Source: an uncultured Flavobacteriales bacterium (lineage in GTDB: Bacteria > Bacteroidota > Bacteroidia > Flavobacteriales_D > Crocinitomicaceae). From it: a stretch of DNA of 64,000 nt. Position numbers and translations under genes: made by a program. This document shows, piece by piece, positions 19,396-29,924 of this stretch. The stretch covers positions 1 through 64,000 of the forward strand of contig CAJAII010000064.1 in assembly GCA_903939755.1 (NCBI GenBank), given 5' to 3'. The stretch's first letter is position 1, and each line of letters begins with the position of its first letter. Below the pieces are notes generated by a model that ran no database searches, was not told the origin of the DNA, and worked only from the letters and a program-made list of their open reading frames with translations.

Positions 19396-20040
19396 TTAAA
19401 AAATATCTAGTTTATATACCTCGCCTAGTGTTTCATTATTTCTGATAGTTACCTCCAAATCATTAATTAAACCATCAGCTATATCGTATACCCATCCGTG
19501 GATATGTAGCTCTTTCTTTTTCTTCCACGATCCTTGTACGATTGACGTTTTTGCCAAATCAAACACTTGTTCCTCTACGTTTAATTCAACAAAACGATTA
19601 AAACGATCCTTTTCCGCATCAATAGCATTTAATTCAGTGGCATGATGTCTATACACATCCTTTATGTGACGAATCCAATTGTCAATTAATCCAATATGTT
19701 TATTACTCATCGCAGCATGAACACCTCCACAACCATAATGGCCACAAACGATGATATGCTTCACGTTTAAAACATTGACCGCGTAATCTAAAACAGATAA
19801 CATACTAATGTCTGTATGAATCACCATATTGGCAATATTACGATGGACAAAAACCTCCCCAGGTTGTGCGCCAATAATTTCGTTGGCAGGCACACGGCTG
19901 TCCGAACAACCAATCCATAGTAATGGGGGCTGTTGACCTTCCGCTAAACGATTAAAAAAATCAGGGTCTTTCTCTAAATTCTTAGATACCCACACCTTAT
20001 TGTTATCTAATAAGGATTTATAGAAGTTTTCCATATTCAT
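19396..20040 (-). CDS. Beta-class carbonic anhydrase
   Basis: The 214-residue enzyme interconverts CO2 and bicarbonate. Zinc ligands are Cys45, His101 and Cys104 (CSDSR and HYGCGG motifs), with the Asp47-Arg49 dyad intact. It lies 18 nt downstream of a SulP-family transporter and is probably co-transcribed with it, which suggests a bicarbonate uptake and interconversion pair. Confidence 0.93.
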   Translation of the reverse strand: MNMENFYKSLLDNNKVWVSKNLEKDPDFFNRLAEGQQPPLLWIGCSDSRVPANEIIGAQPGEVFVHRNIANMVIHTDISMLSVLDYAVNVLNVKHIIVCGHYGCGGVHAAMSNKHIGLIDNWIRHIKDVYRHHATELNAIDAEKDRFNRFVELNVEEQVFDLAKTSIVQGSWKKKKELHIHGWVYDIADGLINDLEVTIRNNETLGEVYKLDIF

Positions 20041-20058
20041 TCTATTAAATTAATACTT

Positions 20059-21609
20059 TTATTTTAAATCAATATGAATTAACTCGACACTAATGTTTTT
20101 TGAGGGGGCTTTATACATCATAAATTCTCTCATGAGTTCTAGCACATCAAAATCAATAGTTTTACAAGCTGTACCATCAAGTCTTAACCGATAATCAGAA
20201 GGGATATTATTTAATTCCGCTTTAATACTTGCCTTATTCAAAAAAGAAACATCTTCAGAAAAGACCAATACAATAAGCCCATCATTTATTTCTTTTCGAT
20301 AATCATTTTTAAAGTTTTTACGCAATAAAAAGAACATGGAAACAACAATTCCAATAGCAATTCCAATTAACAAATCAGTAAATAAAACGCCTAAAATAGT
20401 AGAGACAAAAGGGATAAATTGTTCCATACCATTTCGAAACTGTTCTCTAAATAAATCTATTTTGGTGAGTTTATACCCTACAAAAACCAATAGTGCCGCT
20501 AAGACTGAAAGCGGAATTAGATTAAGCCATTTAGCGACAAATAAAACAGCTAGCAGAAGCCAAAAACCATGTAATATAGTCGATAATTTAGACTTTCCAC
20601 CACCACTAATATTTGCCGAACTTCTTACTACCACTTGAGTTATTGGCAGTCCACCAATTAACCCAGAAAGTATGTTTCCAATTCCTTGCGCTTTAAGCTC
20701 TCTATTTGTCGGGGTAATCATTCTTTCTTTATCTAACTTATCGGTCGCTTCTGCACCTAACAACGTTTCTAAACTACCGACAATAGCAAGTGTAAAGGCA
20801 ATAATATAGCAATTGATATTCCTTAAAAAAGAAAGGTCTGGATGCACAAAATGATTAAAAAGATCAGCAGGTGTATTTAATATAGGCAATTTAACTAAAT
20901 GAGATGCTTTTATAGCAATAGAAGGGGAGAAAGACAGAAATAATTGATTAATAATAATTGCAAAAACAACGACCAATAATGAACCAGGAATGAGCGAGAA
21001 AAAACGGATTTTTTTAACATATGATAAATCAAGTACAATAAATAAGGCTAATGAGATCAAACCGATGATAAATGATCCCACATTTGAATTTTGGATAGCA
21101 TAAAATAATTCAGTTAATGTATTATGCCCATCTTTTTGGATAAATGCCTCATCTCCTATAAAATCAGCGTCAAACCCGATTAAATGTGGCATTTGCTTTA
21201 ATATTAAAATAATCCCAATCGAAGCCAACATGCCCTTAATAACAGCTGAAGGAAAATAATTAGCGATTAACCCAAAGCGCAGATAACCTGCTATTAATTG
21301 AATAATTCCCGCTATGACAACCGCTAACAAAAATCCTTGATAACTACCTAATACAGTAATTCCCCCTATAACTATGGTAATCAAGCCAGCTGCTGGTCCT
21401 GAAACGCCTTTGCTAGACCCACTTATCGCACCTACGATAATTCCACCAATAATCCCTGCCAAAATTCCTGCAAAGGGACTTGGCAGTCCTGGAATTCCAG
21501 CCACGGAGGTGGAAGCTAATCCAAGGCCAATACATAATGGCAAGGCCACAAAAAAAACTACGATACTCGCTGGCAAATCTTTTTGCCAAGCTTTAAAAAA
21601 ATGATTCAT
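20059..21609 (-). CDS. SulP-family anion transporter (probable bicarbonate)
   Basis: This 516-residue membrane protein has the SulP N-terminus (LPASIVVFFVALPLCIGLGLASTS), about 11-12 helices and the conserved LSGLIGGLPITQVVVRSSANISGG. The C-terminal ~85 residues resemble a STAS-like domain but are short. SulP members carry sulfate, bicarbonate or dicarboxylates. Pairing with a carbonic anhydrase favours bicarbonate; that is inference. Confidence 0.88.
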   Translation of the reverse strand: MNHFFKAWQKDLPASIVVFFVALPLCIGLGLASTSVAGIPGLPSPFAGILAGIIGGIIVGAISGSSKGVSGPAAGLITIVIGGITVLGSYQGFLLAVVIAGIIQLIAGYLRFGLIANYFPSAVIKGMLASIGIILILKQMPHLIGFDADFIGDEAFIQKDGHNTLTELFYAIQNSNVGSFIIGLISLALFIVLDLSYVKKIRFFSLIPGSLLVVVFAIIINQLFLSFSPSIAIKASHLVKLPILNTPADLFNHFVHPDLSFLRNINCYIIAFTLAIVGSLETLLGAEATDKLDKERMITPTNRELKAQGIGNILSGLIGGLPITQVVVRSSANISGGGKSKLSTILHGFWLLLAVLFVAKWLNLIPLSVLAALLVFVGYKLTKIDLFREQFRNGMEQFIPFVSTILGVLFTDLLIGIAIGIVVSMFFLLRKNFKNDYRKEINDGLIVLVFSEDVSFLNKASIKAELNNIPSDYRLRLDGTACKTIDFDVLELMREFMMYKAPSKNISVELIHIDLK

Positions 21610-21644
21610 TGCTATAAAATTTAAATAACTACTCGGTAATTTAT

Positions 21645-21971
21645 CTAAATTTTATTTTCTGGGGGGGAATAAGGTATTTCTAAGTATACCGGTTTTGGAA
21701 TCTGATTATTATGGCTCAAATAAATAGTCTGTTGATAAACATCACAAACAAAATGATTCGAACTTGAATTTTTATTATCAATTACATAGAATTCTGCATC
21801 AACTTCCCCCTCACTATCCTCTGTCGAAAAATCTCCAAGCCCCTCTTCAGTTGAAACATCGCCTAACTTAATACTCGCTGATTTATATTCGAACAGATAA
21901 CAAACGGAAATTAGTTGCAATAAAAATAACTTCAAAAACAGTAATTTGATTATCGCACCTCGATTTACCAT
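21645..21971 (-). CDS. Small membrane-anchored or secreted protein, unknown
   Basis: The 108-residue product starts with a hydrophobic stretch (IIKLLFLKLFLLQLISVCYLF), then an acidic Ser/Glu segment (STEEGLGDFSTEDSEGEVDAE) and a tail with IYLSHNNQIPKPVYLEIPYSPPENKI. I recognise no family, but the start is supported by a TAnnTTTG box 4 nt upstream (21976-21983). Confidence 0.6.
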   Translation of the reverse strand: MVNRGAIIKLLFLKLFLLQLISVCYLFEYKSASIKLGDVSTEEGLGDFSTEDSEGEVDAEFYVIDNKNSSSNHFVCDVYQQTIYLSHNNQIPKPVYLEIPYSPPENKI

Positions 21972-21975
21972 ATGA

Positions 21976-21983
21976 CAAAAGTA
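21976..21983 (-). promoter_or_regulatory. Promoter -7 box abutting a small-protein gene
   Basis: TACTTTTG on the minus strand ends 4 nt before the ATG at 21971, so the predicted transcript has almost no leader. Confidence 0.5.
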
Positions 21984-22013
21984 AGTTGAAAATTTAAAAA
22001 ATAAGCTGATTAA

Positions 22014-23201
22014 TCAAATAACATTTAATTTTTTTCCGACTTTAATAAATGCCGCTATTGCTTTATCTAAATCTTCAATAGAATGAGCTGCTGAGACCTG
22101 CGTTCTAATTCGTGCTTGATCCTTTGCAACAACAGGATAGAAAAAACCAATGGCATACACTCCTTCTTTCAATAGTTCATTCGCAAAATTTTGTGATAAG
22201 GCCGCATCATAAAGCATTATTGGCACAATTGGAGAATCCCCTTTTTTGATATCAAAACCTGCAGCAATAATCTTTTCCTTGAAATACAAAGTATTCCGTT
22301 CTAATTTATCTCGTAACTCCGTAGTAGAAGAAAGAATTTCGAAAACTTTAATTGATGCGCCAACAATTGCTGGGGACAATGAATTCGAGAACAAATAAGG
22401 ACGAGAACGTTGACGTAACATTTCAATTACTTCTTTACTGCCAGTAGTATATCCGCCCATTGCACCACCAAGCGCTTTTCCAAGCGTGCCGGTAATAATA
22501 TCTATACGATCCATTACACCACAATATTCAGGAACTCCTCTACCCGTTTTACCAATAAATCCTGCTGAATGGCATTCATCAGTCATAACCAAGGCGTCAT
22601 ATTTATCAGCTAAATCACATATTTTATCCATTAAAGCGATGTCACCGTCCATCGAAAAAACCCCATCCGTTACAATAATACGATGTCTTTGAGCTTGCGC
22701 TTTAATTAATTGCTCTTCCAGGTCCTGCATATTGGAATGCTTATAGCGATAACGTTGCGCTTTGCATAATCGAACGCCATCTATAATTGAAGCATGATTT
22801 AGTTCATCTGATATAATCGCGTCCTCCTCAGAAAATAATGGTTCAAAAAGCCCTCCATTTGCATCAAATGCAGCTGCATAAAGAATGGTGTCTTCGGTGC
22901 CATAAAACTCAGCGATTTTACGTTCGAGTGTTTTGTGAATATCTTGCGTACCACAAATAAAACGAACCGATGACATACCAAAGCCATGTGTATCCAATGT
23001 GTCTTTTGCAGCTTGCACAACCTCAGGATGAGAAGAAAGTCCCAAGTAATTATTCGCACACATTACCACTACATTCTCCCCTGAACTAACCTGAACACTT
23101 GCACCTTGAGGGCTAGTTATAACACGTTCTTTCTTTAGAAGACCTTTCTCTTGAATGGATTGCAACTCATCTGCTAAAAATGATTTTATCTTTCCGTACA
23201 T
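22014..23201 (-). CDS. kbl: Glycine C-acetyltransferase (2-amino-3-ketobutyrate CoA ligase)
   Basis: This 395-residue PLP enzyme of the alpha-oxoamine synthase family cleaves 2-amino-3-ketobutyrate with CoA into glycine and acetyl-CoA. The PLP lysine is K242 in [20 protein letters not shown] and [13 protein letters not shown] are intact and the length equals that of E. coli Kbl. Its usual partner threonine dehydrogenase is not in the window. It follows the PH-like protein gene by 2 nt. Confidence 0.92.
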   Translation of the reverse strand: MYGKIKSFLADELQSIQEKGLLKKERVITSPQGASVQVSSGENVVVMCANNYLGLSSHPEVVQAAKDTLDTHGFGMSSVRFICGTQDIHKTLERKIAEFYGTEDTILYAAAFDANGGLFEPLFSEEDAIISDELNHASIIDGVRLCKAQRYRYKHSNMQDLEEQLIKAQAQRHRIIVTDGVFSMDGDIALMDKICDLADKYDALVMTDECHSAGFIGKTGRGVPEYCGVMDRIDIITGTLGKALGGAMGGYTTGSKEVIEMLRQRSRPYLFSNSLSPAIVGASIKVFEILSSTTELRDKLERNTLYFKEKIIAAGFDIKKGDSPIVPIMLYDAALSQNFANELLKEGVYAIGFFYPVVAKDQARIRTQVSAAHSIEDLDKAIAAFIKVGKKLNVI

Positions 23202-23203
23202 AT

Positions 23204-23761
23204 TTATTTTTTTATAAATTCTCGACTACGCTTAACCAACAAACTCAATAATACATTGGCGTCCTTTGGATCAATTTTTTTTCCAAATCTAATCGTTTTA
23301 TTTAGGTATTCAAATTGAATTCTTTCCCCACCATTAATCCAAGGAGAGGATTCCCAAACACTTTGTATTGAATTAGTTTCCGGATAAATCAACGTAATTT
23401 GTTTTATATTTTCATGATAATATATCGTTGATTTTCCGTAGTTAGAGATTGCTTTTTTTATATGCAATCCAACTTCGTCTATTTTGATTTTTTCTTTTCC
23501 ATATTGAAGCCATAAAAAAGCTTTGGTAACACGAAAAGCATAATAAAACCAAAATGCCAAAGACACAACTATAATTATTTTCTCTTGACCTGTTAACACT
23601 AATGAATTAAAAGCCCAAATTAAAGTAATACCAATAACGTACCACATGGCCAACCAAGCTCCCATCATTAAGTTTACCAAAAATTTCTTTTCGGTATCAA
23701 TGACAATTGTTGTCTTATTTAAATGATCAACGAAAGTAATACGTTGTCCAATTGATTTCAT
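23204..23761 (-). CDS. Two-helix membrane protein with PH-like tail, unknown
   Basis: The 185-residue protein has two hydrophobic segments (about 35-55 and 65-85) followed by ~95 residues that look like a PH-type beta-sandwich ([31 protein letters not shown]). No function is known to me. I start it at the ATG at 23761; the TTG six codons upstream lies inside the TATTTTTG promoter box. It is 2 nt from kbl. Confidence 0.65.
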   Translation of the reverse strand: MKSIGQRITFVDHLNKTTIVIDTEKKFLVNLMMGAWLAMWYVIGITLIWAFNSLVLTGQEKIIIVVSLAFWFYYAFRVTKAFLWLQYGKEKIKIDEVGLHIKKAISNYGKSTIYYHENIKQITLIYPETNSIQSVWESSPWINGGERIQFEYLNKTIRFGKKIDPKDANVLLSLLVKRSREFIKK

Positions 23762-23765
23762 ACTA

Positions 23766-23773
23766 CAAAAATA
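23766..23773 (-). promoter_or_regulatory. Promoter -7 box of the 23761-kbl unit
   Basis: TATTTTTG on the minus strand ends 4 nt before the ATG at 23761 and directly follows the gldN terminator. Confidence 0.5.
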
Positions 23774-23775
23774 AA

Positions 23776-23805
23776 ACAAAAAACCCCGGCATTTGCCAGG
23801 GTTTT
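23776..23805 (-). terminator. Rho-independent terminator after gldN
   Basis: An 11-bp stem (23780-23790 with 23795-23805, one mismatch) encloses the loop ATTT. On the minus strand it is followed by six T residues. It lies 18 nt after the gldN stop and so closes the gliding/T9SS operon. Confidence 0.8.
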
Positions 23806-23822
23806 AATAAATAGTATACTAC

Positions 23823-25085
23823 TTAGTAATTCCAAACGTCATGTTCCCAATTACGCATCGTATTTTTAAATTGTTCCGCTTGATATAATGCATCTACACC
23901 ATAACGATAATCTTCAATTTCTTGATCGAATCTATTAGAGCTTTTATAGATCTGACCTGAAAAACGTCTTTTCCAAAATAAATCATCGAAAGACATCCAT
24001 TGCGCATCTGATTTGTCATTGTAAACAAAATAATTAACGATAACATTTCTCAATTCAGGGAAATACAACCAAAACATTTCTTTTTCGGCCCATTCTTCTG
24101 TATACTCTTCGAAACCGTTATCGTAACGATACGCTTTGCCACTTTTATTATACACTAATAAGTCGCCACGTTCGTCATCAGCTTGACCATCCGCTACGGT
24201 ATACCTAGCAACTGGTGCAATAGCAATGATTCGCTTCTCAAACATAGATAACTCCTTGTCAAAATACCAATCTTCTTTAATGTTGTATGCAAATATACTA
24301 TTAGATGCCGCATACATTATTTTATAGTCTTTTTTTACTACAGTACCAACAATTGCTGCATCCCACCACGCTGTAAATTTATCCTTATCTACCGCTAAAA
24401 AAGATTCGTAATCAGGATCCGCAGCTATAGCAGAATCAAGGAACTCTTGCAATGTTTGATCCGTTCTTACAACAAGAATTGTATCTTCCGGATCACTCAA
24501 TCTAGGTAATTTTAAATCATCCCCTTTGCCGTTCGCTGAAATAATATCTGAGATTATTTTTTTGTATTGAGAATTCAGAAAATAATCATTGCCAGAATAA
24601 TTAGCATTTTTTACAACTGGGTATTTCAAGCTGTAACCGTCTTCTAAAGTTGGATAATTGTCACTTGCTACCTGGTAAAGTGTTAAATCACCTAAAAGTA
24701 TGTGTCGCAAAATGATTGTCCACAAAGACCAATTACTTTGATTTCTATTCCAAGCTGTATTATCAACTTCCTTAACACTTGAAGGACTATAAGTTGAAGA
24801 TTCTCCATCTCCACCATCAAAAGAATCGAAAGGCAAAAATATGGAATGATTTATTTTTTCTCGAGCATCGATCCGCGAATAAACCCGCTTAGCAAAGGCA
24901 TAATCTGCCGCGCGAACGAATTCATAAGGACGAGCAGCGCCTACAGGTAATTCTTCTTGAAGAACTACTCCATCAATCACGCCATTTGAAGGCTGATTTA
25001 ACGGACCTCTCATTGGATCACCCTGTGCACTTACAAAAGACGACAAGCCAATACAAAAATAAATTAATCCAATAGTTGCTTTCAT
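23823..25085 (-). CDS. gldN: Gliding motility/T9SS protein GldN
   Basis: The 420-residue secreted protein has a signal peptide (MKATIGLIYFCIGLSSFVSAQ). GldN hallmarks include VLQEELPVGAARPYEFVRAADYAFAKRVYSRIDAREKINH and WFDKELSMFEKRIIAIAP-like segments. GldN/PorN forms the periplasmic ring of the type IX secretion system with GldK/PorK. It is the last gene of porP-gldKLMN, 6 nt after gldM, and is followed by a terminator. Confidence 0.92.
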   Translation of the reverse strand: MKATIGLIYFCIGLSSFVSAQGDPMRGPLNQPSNGVIDGVVLQEELPVGAARPYEFVRAADYAFAKRVYSRIDAREKINHSIFLPFDSFDGGDGESSTYSPSSVKEVDNTAWNRNQSNWSLWTIILRHILLGDLTLYQVASDNYPTLEDGYSLKYPVVKNANYSGNDYFLNSQYKKIISDIISANGKGDDLKLPRLSDPEDTILVVRTDQTLQEFLDSAIAADPDYESFLAVDKDKFTAWWDAAIVGTVVKKDYKIMYAASNSIFAYNIKEDWYFDKELSMFEKRIIAIAPVARYTVADGQADDERGDLLVYNKSGKAYRYDNGFEEYTEEWAEKEMFWLYFPELRNVIVNYFVYNDKSDAQWMSFDDLFWKRRFSGQIYKSSNRFDQEIEDYRYGVDALYQAEQFKNTMRNWEHDVWNY

Positions 25086-25091
25086 AATTTC

Positions 25092-26843
25092 CTAGTTTGT
25101 AACTTTTAAAATTCCTTGAGCTGGAACTGCTGATCGAACACCATTTCGGGTATAAAAAATTTCGATCGCCACCTTTTTCCCAACGCGTACTTTTGAAACA
25201 GCACTTCCTGGAATTGCTTTACCGCTAAAAGGAACATCATCAATCGTTCCACCAATAACATTAAAGGCAATACCTGTGAACGGTGAATCAGCTCCAAGGC
25301 TAACGTTAGCAATGAATCCTGTAGATTTAGATATTGTAGATCCTGATACTTGCGCATTTGGAAATGGCTTAACTTTATATCTAAAAGTACCAAAACTTCT
25401 AGATTTACCATCTTTATCTTTACCAGACAACGTGATTGAAACCTGTTTTGTTCCTTGAGCTACATTAACATAGTATCCTTTATAATTACCATTCGCATCG
25501 CTCCAAGTTGCAGGAGTGGCTGACCCACCTGAAACACTAATAGAAGATGATACTACACCTGCAGCAACTGGAACCACTTTATTTTGCCATCCAGTATACA
25601 TAATTGACAATTCAGGTAAAGCAATTGAACCGTTAGGTTGAACAATCTGTACTTTCCAAGACCAAGGCCGTTGCTTAGGAACTCCCGCTTTGTTATAAAT
25701 AGTTACCGTACCAGATAAGTTCATTTCCCCATTATTTGCTGCCGTAGTTTTAACCGTTCCAATTCCATTTTCAATGGTAATTGAACCTGGTCCAGTAACA
25801 ACTGGATTGTTATCCGAATCATAAGCTGCCATAGTTACTTTAAGTTCAATAGGCTCTCCCGCAGTAGCCACACCAGGACCACTAACTAATTCTTGAATTT
25901 TATTGAAAGAATATTCGCCCGTTGTTACTTTACTCTTAAGTAAGTTAACTGCTTTTGCTCTTGCTGCTAATATATCATTTTCAAGTGATGAAAGAGAAGC
26001 AATCGCTGCAACTAAAGGAGAGTGATCAAAAGTTTTAGCTATCCAGTGGATATTTTTTTGCTCATGGTGATCATTTAATTCCTTTTTAGTCAATTCCTCA
26101 TAAATTGAGGCTAATGCCGCTAAATCTTCTTTATTAACCTTATTACCAGGAGCATTAAACATCTTGTTAATTTGAGCCGTTAAATCAGTATTATCTTTAA
26201 AGGTATTGATGTCTTTAACTTTTACTACCCATTTAGCATTATCACCTTCTTTGTATGAACCTGTAGTTTCAACAATGAATTTTCGGTATGCATTAAACTT
26301 CTTCCACAATTTAATACCATCTTTATCTGCCTCTAATTTTTTAATATCAGAACCTATTATTTCATGCATTGGGACATCAAATTGATCTTTAGCTTGAACA
26401 GCATCTAGGTTCATTCTAATAGGAAGTAAAGGCTTTTTTGAATTGTATTTTATCCAAATAATTTTGTCTAATTTCTTATTTCCAAAATCCTTTACATTTT
26501 CGCCACTTTTTTCTAAAATTTTCAATTTAATGTCATCGATGAATTTAATCATTGAGCCAGTTTCCTTATCAATTTTAGTAATTAAGTCAAGGTATTGCTT
26601 TATTTTAATCTTTTTAGCTTTACCTGCTTCATCATCTAAACTAGTGTTCATTTCTTGCACTAAGTCTTTTCTTGCAGCATCACCTCTCTCAAATTGAGTA
26701 ATATTACCTCTTTGAATGTTTTCTTCTATTGCAACAAAAGCGTCTAGAACTGACTTAGATACATTCAACGCAAGAAGCGCCGTAAGTACCAAATACATCA
26801 TTCCAATCATCTTTTGTCTTGGGGTTTCTTTACCACCAGCCAT
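25092..26843 (-). CDS. gldM: Gliding motility/T9SS motor protein GldM
   Basis: This 583-residue protein begins MAGGKETPRQKMIGMMYLVLTALLALNVSK: a short cytoplasmic stretch and one membrane helix. A long periplasmic part follows with a helical domain (about 35-230) and several beta-rich D2-D4 domains. GldM with GldL forms the proton-driven rotary motor powering T9SS and gliding. Length and order are canonical. Confidence 0.95.
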   Translation of the reverse strand: MAGGKETPRQKMIGMMYLVLTALLALNVSKSVLDAFVAIEENIQRGNITQFERGDAARKDLVQEMNTSLDDEAGKAKKIKIKQYLDLITKIDKETGSMIKFIDDIKLKILEKSGENVKDFGNKKLDKIIWIKYNSKKPLLPIRMNLDAVQAKDQFDVPMHEIIGSDIKKLEADKDGIKLWKKFNAYRKFIVETTGSYKEGDNAKWVVKVKDINTFKDNTDLTAQINKMFNAPGNKVNKEDLAALASIYEELTKKELNDHHEQKNIHWIAKTFDHSPLVAAIASLSSLENDILAARAKAVNLLKSKVTTGEYSFNKIQELVSGPGVATAGEPIELKVTMAAYDSDNNPVVTGPGSITIENGIGTVKTTAANNGEMNLSGTVTIYNKAGVPKQRPWSWKVQIVQPNGSIALPELSIMYTGWQNKVVPVAAGVVSSSISVSGGSATPATWSDANGNYKGYYVNVAQGTKQVSITLSGKDKDGKSRSFGTFRYKVKPFPNAQVSGSTISKSTGFIANVSLGADSPFTGIAFNVIGGTIDDVPFSGKAIPGSAVSKVRVGKKVAIEIFYTRNGVRSAVPAQGILKVTN

Positions 26844-26893
26844 AATCTATGTTTTTAAATGTTTATAATAAAATATTTTGGTTGTTGGCTTTC

Positions 26894-27742
26894 TTAGCTT
26901 TTCATCGCTTTTAACATGTTGCCATAAACATTGTTCAAATCAGTTAAGTTTTGAGCCAAAACAGCCATGTTTTCACGGTATAAACGTGTGTCTTCAGCAG
27001 AAGCAGAAAGATTACCCATCATTTCCACTACTTGTTTTTGGAAACCTTGAGTTGCCTCTAAATGAGCTGAAGATCCTTGTAATTGAAGCTCATAAACATT
27101 GTTCAATGCCCCAAGATTTTTAGATACTTTTTGCATTTGCTCACCAAATGACTCACCTTCTAATGTATTTGAAGTTAATCCAGCAATAGAAACTGAAGCT
27201 CTTTCATAGGCATCAGAGAGAGAAGAAACTTTATTTGAAGCTGCCTCTAAACTTGCCACATAAGAATCAGTAGCAGTTGCTGCAGAAGATACACTTTTCA
27301 ATTGTTCTGCATTATGACTTAAGTCACGCATAGCTGAACCTAAACGATCTAAAAGAGACTGATCAATTTTCGCATTTGCTAAAAGTTCGTCAAATTTTTC
27401 TGTAATTCCCGTTGATGATGATCCACCAGAACCACTTCCCAATTCCATCGGCTTAGGAAATGCTTGAAGTTCTTCAGCAGTTTGTGGCCTTTCGTCCTCA
27501 GGTAAAAGGTACGGGTAATAAACAGCCCAATTGGGCTCAGCATGCAATGGCTCCATTGCACTCAATGCAAAAATAACTGCCTCAGTAGTCAAACCTACGA
27601 TTAACATGATATCACAATATGGCCAGTGCATGATTTTAAATAATGCCCCTAAAATAACGATAGCTGCACCGTAACCATAAACCATTTTCATTAAATTCTT
27701 GTACCCTTTTGATGCGAAAAAACCGCCTGACTTACCACTCAT
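26894..27742 (-). CDS. gldL: Gliding motility/T9SS motor protein GldL
   Basis: The 282-residue protein has two N-terminal membrane helices. Helix 1 contains GYGAAIVILGALFKIMHWPY, and helix 2 (DIMLIVGLTTEAVIFAL) carries Glu54, at the place of the membrane acidic residue described as essential in GldL. The cytoplasmic part is Ser/Ala/Leu-rich coiled coil. GldL is the stator ring around the GldM dimer. It lies between gldM (50 nt) and gldK (53 nt). Confidence 0.94.
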   Translation of the reverse strand: MSGKSGGFFASKGYKNLMKMVYGYGAAIVILGALFKIMHWPYCDIMLIVGLTTEAVIFALSAMEPLHAEPNWAVYYPYLLPEDERPQTAEELQAFPKPMELGSGSGGSSSTGITEKFDELLANAKIDQSLLDRLGSAMRDLSHNAEQLKSVSSAATATDSYVASLEAASNKVSSLSDAYERASVSIAGLTSNTLEGESFGEQMQKVSKNLGALNNVYELQLQGSSAHLEATQGFQKQVVEMMGNLSASAEDTRLYRENMAVLAQNLTDLNNVYGNMLKAMKS

Positions 27743-27795
27743 AACTTTTAGATTTTTAAATTAAACTTATATTGATTGAATTGTTACAGATTTAC

Positions 27796-29814
27796 TTATT
27801 TTAATTGAATATCACTTTGGATTTCTTCTCCATTTTCTGCTTCTAGATCCTTTCCACCTCTTCCTAAGTGCGTCATTACATTTCTAAATCCAATGTAGCA
27901 CTTAGCAGTATCTTGATATTCAAATGTCCGTGTTGAATTCATAAGATAGTATCCTATATCTTTCCAAGATCCGCCACGAATAACTTTACGCTTTTTAATA
28001 GGATGATCACCATCTTTTGCATCGTATTGATTGTCCGAGTTTAAATCATGTGTGAATTCACTGTAAGAGGCTTCGTAAGCAGTTGAACACCATTCAGCGA
28101 CATTACCAGCCATACAATACAAACCAAAAGCATTTGGATTATAAGAATATACCTTAACCGTGTGGAAACCACCATCTTCAAAGTACCTACCTCTCATCGG
28201 TTTAAAATTGGCTAAGAAACAACCATTGGCATTTCTAATGTATGGACCTCCCCAAGGATATTGAGATAAATCTAAATCGCCACGAGCTCCTCTTTCCCAT
28301 TCTGTTTCTGAAGGTAATCTAAAGTCATTTACAAATAAATCCCCGTTAGACAACAACCAGCTATGATATAATTGAGTTCTCCAAACAGAGAATGCTTTCG
28401 CTTGTGTCCATGTAACACCAACAACAGGATAATTATCATAAGCCGTATGCCAAAAATAGTTTTGCGTCATTGGATCATGGAAAGAATAGGTAAAGTCCCT
28501 CACCCAACACATTGTATCAGGGTAAACATGAATTCTTTCTTTAATAATGAATCTACTTCTATCTGTATGCCCACGAATTGCATTGTGCTGACCTTTCGTA
28601 TTTGTATAACCTAAATCCAAATCTTGTCCTGGATTAATTAATATACCGCCTTCTATAAGTGCTACACCATTTTCATCAGTAGGAACGGAAGCAAAATTAG
28701 ATGGGTCAATCAACGTTGGATCTCTGTATACTGTAGAATCAAACATCACTTGACTTCCATCAATATTTAATGTAGATCTATGTAGACCATTATTTTTATA
28801 ATCTTTTGAGAGTGGATCACGACGATGATTTCCTGATAAATCTTCTTGTAAATAATTATAAGAATTTCGAGCGTCTACGTCAGCCGTTTGAATTTTTCCA
28901 CGTTTTGCTGCCTCTTTAAAATCAATCCAGAAATAATCATAGAATAACAGACGTGTATCTAATTGTTTATTTTTAAAGAATTGTTCTTCTTGACCTAAGT
29001 ACATATCTGACAATAAAAAAGCGGTTTCAGGATCAGTATAATCAATTGGAACTTCCCAATTTAGTGTAAAAAACTTTCTATTTTCTATACGACCTCCATT
29101 AGCTTCTAATAATTTCTTGTCGAAATCCTTAGGGGCATCCGTTTTCATATCTGCTGCCTTTCCTTCTTTAGAATAAGCATAAAAGATATTAGAAACCTCC
29201 ATTGGATTTAAGGTTAAATCAATGTCTTTTCTGGTTATTTTCTTTGGCGCTTTGTCAAGTCCCGCTTTTTCCCAATCAAAACCATTTACCTTAATCCCAT
29301 CGTAACCTGTTAAATAAAGATAAGCTTTATCTAATTCTTCTACGCCTTCTGCATTTAAAAATGGCTCAAACGGTGTGTTAGCCCCTTGAACATCGGATCC
29401 TTGAGAGATCAACGAGCGATATGGCTCTTTGAAAAAGTCATCGGGCACATTCACCCATTGTTCTGCATCATCAGCCGATTGCCTTTTGTACAATTTTTCT
29501 CTTGCCATTGAATCACGAACCCAATCAACAAACTGTCGATACTCATTGTTGGAAATTTCAGAAGCATCCATATAGAAAGCTTGAACTGACACAGTTCGCG
29601 TTCTTGCGGTATGCAATCCCATGATGTCTTCATCATTCTCACCTGATTGATATGCTCCTGAAGGAACATAAATCATTCCATAGGGAACTTTACCTGGGCC
29701 TAAAATATCGGGATAGAAAGTATCCCGTCCTTGAACGCCAACTAAATTACCGTCGATGTCATCACAAGCGGAGAACATTAACAAAACTACTACTAGAGCA
29801 AAAAATCTTTTCAT
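27796..29814 (-). CDS. gldK: Gliding motility/T9SS lipoprotein GldK
   Basis: The 672-residue lipoprotein has signal MKRFFALVVVLLMFSAC with the lipidated Cys17. Its formylglycine-generating-enzyme-like fold is seen in MIYVPSGAYQSGENDED, NYPVVGVTWTQAKAFSVWR, FRLPSETEWERGARG and the late RKVIRGGSW. GldK/PorK builds the outer-membrane-associated ring with GldN. The ATG at 29814 is preferred over the in-frame TTG at 29835 because it starts the lipoprotein signal. Confidence 0.94.
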   Translation of the reverse strand: MKRFFALVVVLLMFSACDDIDGNLVGVQGRDTFYPDILGPGKVPYGMIYVPSGAYQSGENDEDIMGLHTARTRTVSVQAFYMDASEISNNEYRQFVDWVRDSMAREKLYKRQSADDAEQWVNVPDDFFKEPYRSLISQGSDVQGANTPFEPFLNAEGVEELDKAYLYLTGYDGIKVNGFDWEKAGLDKAPKKITRKDIDLTLNPMEVSNIFYAYSKEGKAADMKTDAPKDFDKKLLEANGGRIENRKFFTLNWEVPIDYTDPETAFLLSDMYLGQEEQFFKNKQLDTRLLFYDYFWIDFKEAAKRGKIQTADVDARNSYNYLQEDLSGNHRRDPLSKDYKNNGLHRSTLNIDGSQVMFDSTVYRDPTLIDPSNFASVPTDENGVALIEGGILINPGQDLDLGYTNTKGQHNAIRGHTDRSRFIIKERIHVYPDTMCWVRDFTYSFHDPMTQNYFWHTAYDNYPVVGVTWTQAKAFSVWRTQLYHSWLLSNGDLFVNDFRLPSETEWERGARGDLDLSQYPWGGPYIRNANGCFLANFKPMRGRYFEDGGFHTVKVYSYNPNAFGLYCMAGNVAEWCSTAYEASYSEFTHDLNSDNQYDAKDGDHPIKKRKVIRGGSWKDIGYYLMNSTRTFEYQDTAKCYIGFRNVMTHLGRGGKDLEAENGEEIQSDIQLK

Positions 29815-29924
29815 TTTATACTTATTTAAGTTCAATCGTTTTTCAAACTAACTTTGCTACAGGTCATCAAGGTTTGCTATAACGTATGAACAATAAAAAT
29901 GGTTACAACCTAATTAATTAACTT

